Positions 57,632 through 64,000 of a DNA stretch of 64,000 nucleotides are shown here, one piece after another (position 1 is the stretch's first letter; every line of letters begins with the position of its first letter). The translations under genes and the position numbers were made by a program. The DNA is from Burkholderia sp. BCC0322 (GTDB lineage Bacteria; Pseudomonadota; Gammaproteobacteria; Burkholderiales; Burkholderiaceae). The stretch is taken from positions 310,001-374,000 of the forward strand of contig NZ_CADFDU010000001.1 in NCBI RefSeq assembly GCF_902833045.1, written 5' to 3'. Under the pieces are notes generated by a model, which saw only the letters and a program-made list of their open reading frames with translations, did not search any database and was not told the DNA's origin.

Positions 57632-57677
57632 CGCGCGCGTCGACTCGACGGATTGGTGAACGCATCACCGCGATTCA

Positions 57678-57695
57678 ACGGTGAGGAAATTCGGG
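57678..57695 (-). repeat. RepA-iteron-like site outside the origin, C1
   Basis: The minus strand reads CCCGAATTTCCTCACCGT. It lies 31 bp from a better copy (C2) in the 416-bp gap 57632-58047, which holds no gene. Confidence 0.65.
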
Positions 57696-57708
57696 AGCCA
57701 GTGTGCCG

Positions 57709-57726
57709 AAGGTGAGATTTTTCGGG
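57709..57726 (-). repeat. RepA-iteron-like site outside the origin, C2 (full consensus)
   Basis: The minus strand reads CCCGAAAAATCTCACCTT, a full match to the array consensus, about 9 kb from the array and inverted to it. Confidence 0.85.
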
Positions 57727-57858
57727 ACGAGGTGAAACGTCGCGTCGGACTGTGTGCTTCGAGCCGCTCGATGCGGCATCGTATCGGGCCAGGCGCACAG
57801 GCCGCACACGTCGACGTCGTGCGATGCACGTATCGGTGTGCTTCACCGCGTGATGCAT

Positions 57859-57933
57859 CTCACCGATCGCACAGGGCCGGCAGTGGATTGACGATCGGTG
57901 TGCGTGCGCGCGATGTGCAACTCACCGATCGTG
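57859..57933. repeat. CTCACCGATCG motif cluster
   Basis: CTCACCGATCG occurs at 57859-57869 and 57923-57933, with the inverse CGATCGGTG at 57892-57900 and a related TATCGGTGTG at 57831-57840. The CTCACC part equals the second half of the iteron. It may be a further binding motif or chance. Confidence 0.45.
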
Positions 57934-58047
57934 TCGACGTCAATGACGGATAGCGCGAGTCGTGTGCGTGGCGGGGCGACGTTGCCCACCGCTCGACTTC
58001 ACCGTGCGGGCGCTACCCGGCGCGCGCAATCACGCCGGGCGTGATCG

Positions 58048-59133
58048 TCAGCCCGCGATCCGCGCGGCGATCGCCTCACCTACTTCCTGCGTCCCCGCGT
58101 TGCCGCCGAGGTCGCGCGTATGTGGCCCGGCGCGCAGCACGTCCTCGATTGCGGCGACGATCGCATCGTGCGCTTCGCGTTCGCGGCCCACGCCGTTGCC
58201 GAGGAAGTCGAGCATCAAGGCCGCCGACCAGATCATCGCGACCGGGTTCGCGATGCACTGCCCCGCGATGTCGGGCGCGGAGCCGTGCACGGGTTCGAAC
58301 AGCGACGGAAATTTGCGATCGGGATTCAGGTTCGCCGAGGGCGCGATGCCGATCGTGCCCGTGCAGGCCGGCCCGAGATCCGACAGGATGTCGCCGAACA
58401 GGTTCGACGCGACGACGACGTCGAAGCGGTCAGGCTGCAGCACGAAGCGCGCGCATAGAATGTCGATGTGCTGCTTGTCGACGGCGATGTCGGGATAGCG
58501 TTCGGCCATCTCGGCCGTGCGCGCGTCCCACCACGGCATGCTGATCGCGATGCCGTTGCTCTTCGTCGCGACGGTGAGGCGCTTCGCGCGCCGCTGTGCG
58601 AGGTCGAACGCGAACTTCAGCACGCGCTCGGTGCCGTGGCGCGTGAAGATCGACTGCTGCATCACGATTTCGCGCTCGGTGCCTTCGAACATCGTGCCGC
58701 CGACCGACGAATATTCGCCCTCGGTGTTCTCGCGCACGATCATGAAGTCGATGTCGCCCGCGCGGCGGCCGGCGAGCGGCGACGGTACGCCGTCGAACAG
58801 GCGTGCGGGCCGCAGGTTGATGTACTGGTCGAATTCGCGGCGGAATTTCAGCAGCGAGCCCCACAGCGAAATGTGATCGGGCACCGTCGCCGGCCAGCCG
58901 ACCGCGCCGAACAGGATCGCGTCCATGCCCGACAACTGCGCCTTCCAGTCGTCCGGCATCATCTTGCCGTGCTGCGCGTAGTAGTCGCAGCTCGCCCAGT
59001 CGACCTGGACGAAGTCGAAGCGGATGCCGAAGCGCGCGGTCACGGCATCGAGTGCGCGCAGGCCCTCGGGCATCACTTCACGGCCGATCCCGTCGCCGGG
59101 GATCACGGCAATTCTGTAGGTCTTGTCGGTCAT
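58048..59133 (-). CDS. ttuC: Tartrate/D-malate dehydrogenase
   Basis: The 361-residue enzyme of the isocitrate/isopropylmalate dehydrogenase family oxidatively decarboxylates D-malate or tartrate. It has IAVIPGDGIGREVMPEG, MIVRENTEGEYSSVGG and the metal region SNLFGDILSDLG; the C-terminal FEPVHGSAPDIAG completes the NAD site. It is divergent from a LysR gene. ttuC and dmlA are very similar, so the substrate is not certain. Confidence 0.93.
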   Translation of the reverse strand: MTDKTYRIAVIPGDGIGREVMPEGLRALDAVTARFGIRFDFVQVDWASCDYYAQHGKMMPDDWKAQLSGMDAILFGAVGWPATVPDHISLWGSLLKFRREFDQYINLRPARLFDGVPSPLAGRRAGDIDFMIVRENTEGEYSSVGGTMFEGTEREIVMQQSIFTRHGTERVLKFAFDLAQRRAKRLTVATKSNGIAISMPWWDARTAEMAERYPDIAVDKQHIDILCARFVLQPDRFDVVVASNLFGDILSDLGPACTGTIGIAPSANLNPDRKFPSLFEPVHGSAPDIAGQCIANPVAMIWSAALMLDFLGNGVGREREAHDAIVAAIEDVLRAGPHTRDLGGNAGTQEVGEAIAARIAG

Positions 59134-59210
59134 GCAAAGCTCCTTGGCTGGTGGGCCGGCCGCGGGGTGAGGCAGCGGCGCGTCACGTCATTCTATTTAT
59201 TTCCATCCGG

Positions 59211-59234
59211 ATTAAAATCGCACTAAAGGTTAAT
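59211..59234. promoter_or_regulatory. Candidate LysR binding site between ttuC and its regulator
   Basis: ATTAA at 59211-59215 and TTAAT at 59230-59234 form an interrupted palindrome in the 117-bp divergent gap, consistent with LysR-type sites. Confidence 0.4.
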
Positions 59235-59250
59235 CGACTTTCCACGAATC

Positions 59251-60174
59251 GTGAACAAATCGCCGAATCTCGACGACCTGCGCGTGTTCAGCCTGGTCGT
59301 CCGCCTGACCAGCTTCAGCGCGGCCGCCGAGCAGCTCGCGGTATCGCCCGCCTACGTCAGCAAGCGCATCGCGTTGCTCGAGGCGCAGCTCGGCACGCGC
59401 CTGCTGCATCGTTCGACGCGCCGCGTGACGGTCACGGAAGCCGGCGAACGCGTGTACGCGCGCGCCGAGAAGATCCTCGACGACGTCGATCATCTCGTCG
59501 AGGACGTATCGACCACGCGCACGGTGCCGCGCGGCACGCTGCGCATATCGAGCAGCTTCGGCTTCGGCCGGCACGTCGTCGCGCCGGCGTTGCTCGACTT
59601 CACCTCGCGCTATCCGCAGTTGAACGTGCGGCTCGATCTGTTCGACCGGCTCGTCGATGTCGCGGGCGAAGGCTACGACCTCGATGTGCGCATCGGCGAC
59701 GAGATCGCCGATCACCTGATCGCGCGCCGCCTCGCCGCGAATTACCGCGTGCTGTGTGCATCGCCCGACTATCTTGCACGGCGCGGCACGCCACGCTCGC
59801 TCGCGGATCTCGCGTCGCACGACTGTCTTGCGATCAAGGAGCGCGATCACCCGTTCGGCGTGTGGCGGCTGAACGTGCGCGGCGAAACGGCCACTGTGAA
59901 GGTCGGCGGCGCGCTGTCGACGAACCATGGCGAGGTGGCCGTGCAGTGGGCGCTGGCCGGCCGCGGAATCGTGTTGCGCTCGATCTGGGAAGCCGCGCCG
60001 CTGATCGAACGCGGCGCATTGTGTCGCGTGCTGCCGGATGCAATCCAGCCCGCGAACATCTGGGCCGTGTATCCGGAGCGCGTTGCGGCGTCGGCGAAGG
60101 TGCGCGTCTGCGTGGATTTTCTGGTGGAGACGCTGGCCGGTTTGAATGCCGCCGCGGGTGACGAGACGGCCTGA
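59251..60174 (+). CDS. LysR-family regulator (DmlR-like)
   Basis: The 307-residue protein has an N-terminal LysR HTH (FSAAAEQLAVSPAYVSKRIALLE) and a C-terminal effector domain with GYDLDVRIGDEIADHLIARR, typical of the CrgA/DmlR group. It is divergent from the tartrate/D-malate dehydrogenase, which it probably activates. Start is GTG 59251. Confidence 0.92.
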   Translation: MNKSPNLDDLRVFSLVVRLTSFSAAAEQLAVSPAYVSKRIALLEAQLGTRLLHRSTRRVTVTEAGERVYARAEKILDDVDHLVEDVSTTRTVPRGTLRISSSFGFGRHVVAPALLDFTSRYPQLNVRLDLFDRLVDVAGEGYDLDVRIGDEIADHLIARRLAANYRVLCASPDYLARRGTPRSLADLASHDCLAIKERDHPFGVWRLNVRGETATVKVGGALSTNHGEVAVQWALAGRGIVLRSIWEAAPLIERGALCRVLPDAIQPANIWAVYPERVAASAKVRVCVDFLVETLAGLNAAAGDETA

Positions 60175-60183
60175 AACCGGCTA

Positions 60184-60201
60184 AAGGTGAGCTTTTACGG
60201 G
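60184..60201 (-). repeat. RepA-iteron-like site outside the origin, D
   Basis: The minus strand reads CCCGTAAAAGCTCACCTT. It lies 10 bp after the LysR stop, about 11.7 kb from the array, and is inverted to it. Confidence 0.75.
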
Positions 60202-60334
60202 AGCATGCGCGGAACGTCGGCAGGCACCCGTTTCCGGCTCGCAATCGCGTCGCGCGCTGGTAGCGACCCCCTTGCATCGACGCATCGGCGGCCGCGCTTT
60301 GCCGGGCCGGCCGACGAGGGTGCTCGCACGTGCC

Positions 60335-61282
60335 TTATGCCGCTTTCGCCACGTCTGCCGCACCGAGCATCAGGTCGAGATTCTGCACGGCAGCCCCGGA
60401 TGCCCCTTTGCCCAGATTGTCGAACACGGCGGACAGCAGCACCTGGCCGTGCTCGGCATTGACGAACACGCCGAGCCGCAGGTCATTGGTGCCGTTCAGC
60501 GCTTGCGGATCGAGATGTGTGATCGCTTGCGTGTCCGCGAGCGGCGTGACGTCGACATGACGCGCGTCGGCGTAATGGTGCGCAAGACACGCATGCAGCT
60601 GCTCACCGGTCACGCCGGCAGGGAGCAGCCGCAATTCGATCGGCACGGTGAGCACGATGCCTTGCCGATAGGCACCGTAGGCCGGCACGAACATCGGACG
60701 ATGCGTCAGGCCGGCATGCAGCCGGATCTCGGGCACATGCTTGTGTGCGAGTGCGAGGCCGTAGACCTGCAGCGGTTTCGTGCGCGTGGCGCCGTCTGAT
60801 TCGAATGCGTCGACGGCAGCCCGCCCGCCGCCCGAGTACCCGGAGACGGCATGGATGCTCACCGGGTAGTCACGCGGCAGCAGGCCGGCCTGCTGCAGGG
60901 GCCGCAGCAACCCGATCGCGCCGGTCGGGTAGCAGCCCGGATTGGTGACACGCCGCGCGTGCGCAATCGCCTGCGCGTGCCCGTTCGCCATCTCGGGAAA
61001 GCCGTAGACCCAATCCGGCTGCGTGCGATGGGCCGAACTCGCGTCGATCACGCGTACCGCCGGATTCCGGATGAAGCCGACCGCTTCGCGCGCGGCCGCG
61101 TCGGGCAGGCACAGGATCGCGATGTCGGCTGCGTTGATCGCTTCGGCGCGCCGCGCGGGATCCTTGCGCTCGGCATCCGGCAGCGTAACGAGCTGCAGGT
61201 CGTCGCGCCCGCGCAGGCGTTCGTGGATCAGCAATCCGGTCGTGCCTTGATCGCCGTCGATGTAGACAGTGGGCTGGCTCAT
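60335..61282 (-). CDS. argC: N-acetyl-gamma-glutamyl-phosphate reductase, type 2
   Basis: The 315-residue enzyme has [20 protein letters not shown] (NADP loop), the catalytic Cys in [14 protein letters not shown] (about residue 117) and a C-terminal [18 protein letters not shown]. The short form with this N terminus is the type-2 ArgC. No other arg genes are nearby, so it may be a second copy under its own LysR regulator. Confidence 0.93.
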   Translation of the reverse strand: MSQPTVYIDGDQGTTGLLIHERLRGRDDLQLVTLPDAERKDPARRAEAINAADIAILCLPDAAAREAVGFIRNPAVRVIDASSAHRTQPDWVYGFPEMANGHAQAIAHARRVTNPGCYPTGAIGLLRPLQQAGLLPRDYPVSIHAVSGYSGGGRAAVDAFESDGATRTKPLQVYGLALAHKHVPEIRLHAGLTHRPMFVPAYGAYRQGIVLTVPIELRLLPAGVTGEQLHACLAHHYADARHVDVTPLADTQAITHLDPQALNGTNDLRLGVFVNAEHGQVLLSAVFDNLGKGASGAAVQNLDLMLGAADVAKAA

Positions 61283-61354
61283 GATGGTCGCGTTCCTTCG
61301 GTTCGGTCGTCGGGAAAGCCGTATCGTCCGCCGAACGCCTAGAATAGGAAAAGT

Positions 61355-61380
61355 TGAATTTACTGACTGCCAGATTCAGT
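61355..61380. promoter_or_regulatory. Candidate LysR site between argC and its regulator
   Basis: TGAAT (61355-61359) and ATTCA (61374-61378) form an interrupted palindrome, with ACTGA/TCAGT nested in it, just upstream of the LysR gene. Confidence 0.4.
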
Positions 61381-61402
61381 TTTCTTGAACGAGAGGTGGG
61401 GA

Positions 61403-62287
61403 ATGCGCGAGATCAGCCTGGACCGCCTGCGCACGCTGGTCGCCATCGCCGACCAAGGGTCCTTTGTCGCCGCGGCGCAATGGCTTCATCTCGCGCCGCC
61501 GACCGTCAGTCTTCACATTGCCGAACTGGAAAGCCGCATCGGCGCGCCGTTGCTGTCCCGCACGCGTGGAAACGTACGGCCGTCGGCCATCGGCGAAGTG
61601 CTGGTGGAGCGGGCGCGTCGCCTGCTGGCCGAGGTCGAATCCACGCTGGACGACGTGCAGCGGCAGGTGCAGGGGTTGACCGGGCGCGTACGCCTCGGCG
61701 CATCGACCGGCGCGATCGCGCACCTGCTGCCGCAGGCAGTGGCCCGGTTGCGCGAGCAGCATCCGGACATCGATGTCCAGATCGCGGTGCTTACTTCGCA
61801 CGACACGCTGGCGCGCATTGCGCAGGGCACGCTCGATATCGGACTGGTGGCGCTGCCGCAGGCGGCGGTCGCCGGGTTGTCGATTCGCGCGTGGCGGCGC
61901 GATCCGGTGATGGCGTTTCTGCCGGCGGACTGGCCGCTCCCGGCGCGCGTCACGCCCGGCTATCTGGCCGCCCGTCCGCTGATACTCAACGATGCGACCA
62001 CCCGCCTGTCGCGGCTCACGACCGAATGGTTCGCGCTCGGCGGCCACCGGCCGGAGCCGCGGATCGAACTCAACTACAACGATGCGATCAAGAGCCTGGT
62101 CGCCGCGGGTTACGGCGCGACGCTGCTTCCGCACGAGGCGGGCGCCCCGCTACCCGACGCACGCATCGTCATGCGGGCGTTGCGCCCGGCGTTGTGGCGG
62201 GAACTGGGTATTGCGCATCGGGCGGGGCCGGTCGAACGGGCGACGCAGCACGTGCTCGATGCGTTGTGGGCGCTGAAGGTGCGATAG
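61403..62287 (+). CDS. LysR-family regulator
   Basis: The 294-residue protein has a LysR HTH (SFVAAAQWLHLAPPTVSLHIAELE, from about residue 18) and an effector domain (TGAIAHLLPQAVARLREQHPDID). ATG 61403 is preceded by GAGAGGTGGGGA. It is divergent from argC, which it probably regulates. Confidence 0.9.
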   Translation: MREISLDRLRTLVAIADQGSFVAAAQWLHLAPPTVSLHIAELESRIGAPLLSRTRGNVRPSAIGEVLVERARRLLAEVESTLDDVQRQVQGLTGRVRLGASTGAIAHLLPQAVARLREQHPDIDVQIAVLTSHDTLARIAQGTLDIGLVALPQAAVAGLSIRAWRRDPVMAFLPADWPLPARVTPGYLAARPLILNDATTRLSRLTTEWFALGGHRPEPRIELNYNDAIKSLVAAGYGATLLPHEAGAPLPDARIVMRALRPALWRELGIAHRAGPVERATQHVLDALWALKVR

Positions 62288-62357
62288 CGCGTGGAATGCG
62301 GGACAGCCGGCGCGGCGGTTCGTACCGCACGCCGATACGCATCCACCGCGCGCCGTC

Positions 62358-62822
62358 TCAGAGCCGGTTGTCCTTCGCGAGCGTCAGCACGCGTGCCCAG
62401 CGCTGCGCATCACGCTTGTCCATCATCGGCAGCTTCCATTCGCCGCGCACGGCATCGCGCACGCGCACGACGAGATGCCAGCGGCCGCCGATCGGTGCGG
62501 CCTGACAGCCGTCGAGTTGCGACAGCGTATAGCGGCCGTCCGCGCCGTCGTGCGACAGCCACAGCAGCCCCTGCGTCGCGGACACACGGAGCTCGCCCCA
62601 CGCGCGATGCACGACGTGGGTCCAGCCTTCTTCCTTCGTATTCGGTGCGATGTCGCGGCGGCGCTTGATCCACCACGCGACCAGCGCGATCAGGATCGCG
62701 GCGGCGAGCACGGCGGCCGCGATTGCGACCGGCTGGCCGAACTGCGCGGCGATGACGTGAAACAGGTGAACCGCGCCCCATCCGGCAGCGATGAGCGCGA
62801 ACAGTGCAATGAAAATCGGCAT
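62358..62822 (-). CDS. Small inner-membrane protein of unknown function
   Basis: The 154-residue protein has two hydrophobic segments at the N terminus (residues about 3-22 and 30-49) and a soluble C-terminal part (GEWKLPMMDKRDAQRWARVL). No family is recognised. ATG 62822 is chosen because it gives a normal first helix. It lies 60 bp after the patatin gene on the same strand. Confidence 0.75.
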   Translation of the reverse strand: MPIFIALFALIAAGWGAVHLFHVIAAQFGQPVAIAAAVLAAAILIALVAWWIKRRRDIAPNTKEEGWTHVVHRAWGELRVSATQGLLWLSHDGADGRYTLSQLDGCQAAPIGGRWHLVVRVRDAVRGEWKLPMMDKRDAQRWARVLTLAKDNRL

Positions 62823-62882
62823 GGCTGATCGGAGAGGAGGACGGACCGGCGCATGCATCGCGCCGATCCGTCGCACACGGCA

Positions 62883-64000
62883 TTACCGTTTGCGGTGAAT
62901 GTCGTGCGTCACGAAGCCCGAGTCGTTGTTGGGCAGCGCGAGGCCGTCCTTGACCGCGAGCGTCTTGCGGATGTCGTCGAGACCCGCGGACCAGTGGTCA
63001 CGCATCGTCGACAGACCGAACTGATAGTCCTTGTAGTGATGCTCGTACGCCTTCTGCTGGTAGATCAGGTGCTGGATGTTGTACTTCTTGCTGCACGACA
63101 TCGCATCGGCCTCGATGCACCACGGATCCGCCTTGCGCTGCTCTTCCGGCACCTGGTCGAGCACGTGGCGCAGCACGTTGCGGTAGCGTTGCTCCCGCTG
63201 CAGCGTGTCGGTGACGAAACGCGTGCGGCTCGAATACTGCACGTCCTTCGTGCGTTCGGCGACGTCGGCCATCGTGCGCGGCAGCGGCCCGCGTGCACTC
63301 CACAGATCGACCTGGAACGCGAGCGTGTCGCGACGCGGCCGGGCGCGGAGCACTTCCATCAGCGGCGTGTTCGACACGACACCGCCGTCCCAGTAGTACT
63401 CGCCGTCGATCTCGACCGGCGGGAACGCGGGCGGCAGCGCGCCGGACGCCATGAAATGCTCGGGCGCGAGACGGATGCGCGAGTTGTCGAAGTACACGAA
63501 GTTGCCGGTACCGACGTTGACCGCGCCGACCGACACGCGCGTTTCGCCCGAATTGATCCGGTCGAAATCGCACAGCTTCAGCAGCGTCGCGCGCAGTTGC
63601 GACGTGTCGTACCAGCTGATCTTCTCCGGATGATCCGACACGCCCGGCAGCGGCGGCGGGAAGCGCGGCACGAAGAAGCCCTGCTGGCCCTGCATCATCG
63701 CGCTCGCGGCCTGCGACGCGGTGAAGAACGTGCGGATCTGGTCGATGCTGTTGAACAGCGCGAACTCGAATGCGGCCGGAATCGTCGGGAAGAACGCCGG
63801 CTTGCAGATCGTCTCCCAGAACTCGCGCAGCCGCTCGACACGATGCTCGGGCGCGTTGCCCGCGATCAGCGCGGTGTTGAGCGCGCCGATCGAGATGCCC
63901 GCGATCCAGTCGAGCGGAATGCCCGCCTCGTGCAGCCCTTCGAACACGCCGGCCTGGTACGCGCCGAGCGCGCCGCCGCCTTGCAGCACGAGCGCGATCG
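62883..64000 (-). CDS. Patatin-like phospholipase (N terminus cut by window end)
   Basis: The frame is open to the window end, so the N terminus is missing. The visible part starts with LVLQGGGALGAYQAGVFEG (oxyanion hole) and GISIGALN (GxSxG, nucleophile Ser), and a DGG motif (YYWDGGVVSNTPL) supplies the catalytic Asp. A C-terminal DUF3734-like region follows. It is a Ser-Asp dyad lipase acting on phospholipids or PHB-related lipids; the substrate is unknown. Confidence 0.93.
   Translation of the reverse strand, partial: IALVLQGGGALGAYQAGVFEGLHEAGIPLDWIAGISIGALNTALIAGNAPEHRVERLREFWETICKPAFFPTIPAAFEFALFNSIDQIRTFFTASQAASAMMQGQQGFFVPRFPPPLPGVSDHPEKISWYDTSQLRATLLKLCDFDRINSGETRVSVGAVNVGTGNFVYFDNSRIRLAPEHFMASGALPPAFPPVEIDGEYYWDGGVVSNTPLMEVLRARPRRDTLAFQVDLWSARGPLPRTMADVAERTKDVQYSSRTRFVTDTLQREQRYRNVLRHVLDQVPEEQRKADPWCIEADAMSCSKKYNIQHLIYQQKAYEHHYKDYQFGLSTMRDHWSAGLDDIRKTLAVKDGLALPNNDSGFVTHDIHRKR

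Overview
The window is high-GC DNA with the gene content and codon style of a Burkholderia, most likely of the B. cepacia complex. It carries the replication and partition locus of a secondary chromosome (chromosome 2 type): a ParA/ParB pair, a cluster of palindromic parS sites, a plasmid-type Rep_3 initiator and a long intergenic iteron array. The call rests on these features plus the surrounding set (glycolate oxidase/malate synthase G, hopanoid genes, kbl-tdh). No database search was possible.

Layout. 1-4.4 kb: end of a GH42 beta-galactosidase gene and a sugar ABC uptake operon closed by a terminator. 4.5-5.3 kb: a small DUF4258/HTH pair resembling a toxin-antitoxin module. 5.3-13.1 kb: a GntR regulator, glcDEFG and malate synthase G, with two TGGTNNNACCA operators and a 293-bp palindromic repeat element between glcG and glcB. 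13.1-17.4 kb: a diguanylate cyclase with an FNR/ANR-type box upstream, then a cache-sensor histidine kinase and NarL-type regulator. 17.5-24.7 kb: a decayed tetR gene and a chaperone-usher fimbrial operon ending in two tandem near-duplicate tip-adhesin-like genes. 24.8-34.3 kb: hopanoid synthesis and transport (hpnM, hpnN, a MlaA-like lipoprotein, hpnG, shc, hpnE, hpnD). 34.5-42.9 kb: mixed genes including a CheY/CheC/PAS-GGDEF signalling operon, a hybrid kinase, an FMN reductase, an ECF sigma/zinc-finger anti-sigma pair and an ArsC-like protein. 43.0-50.1 kb: the replicon core (parS cluster, parA, parB, repA, origin, a KfrA-like coiled-coil protein). 50.1-52.4 kb: an integrase-fold protein that has lost its catalytic residues, a conserved small protein and a cupin-HTH regulator. 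52.6-54.9 kb: kbl-tdh threonine catabolism. 55.2-64 kb: metabolic and regulatory genes (GNAT, TetR/NTF2-like, tartrate/D-malate dehydrogenase with LysR, type-2 argC with LysR, and a patatin phospholipase cut by the window end).

The most notable observation is that 18-bp RepA-iteron-like sequences are not confined to the origin. At least five more lie in intergenic gaps 1.6 to 11.7 kb beyond the array, all in inverted orientation to the array, and one matches the consensus fully. Together with the degenerate recombinase, the KfrA-like protein and a partial parS between parA and parB, this suggests an extended control region for copy number or timing of the secondary chromosome.
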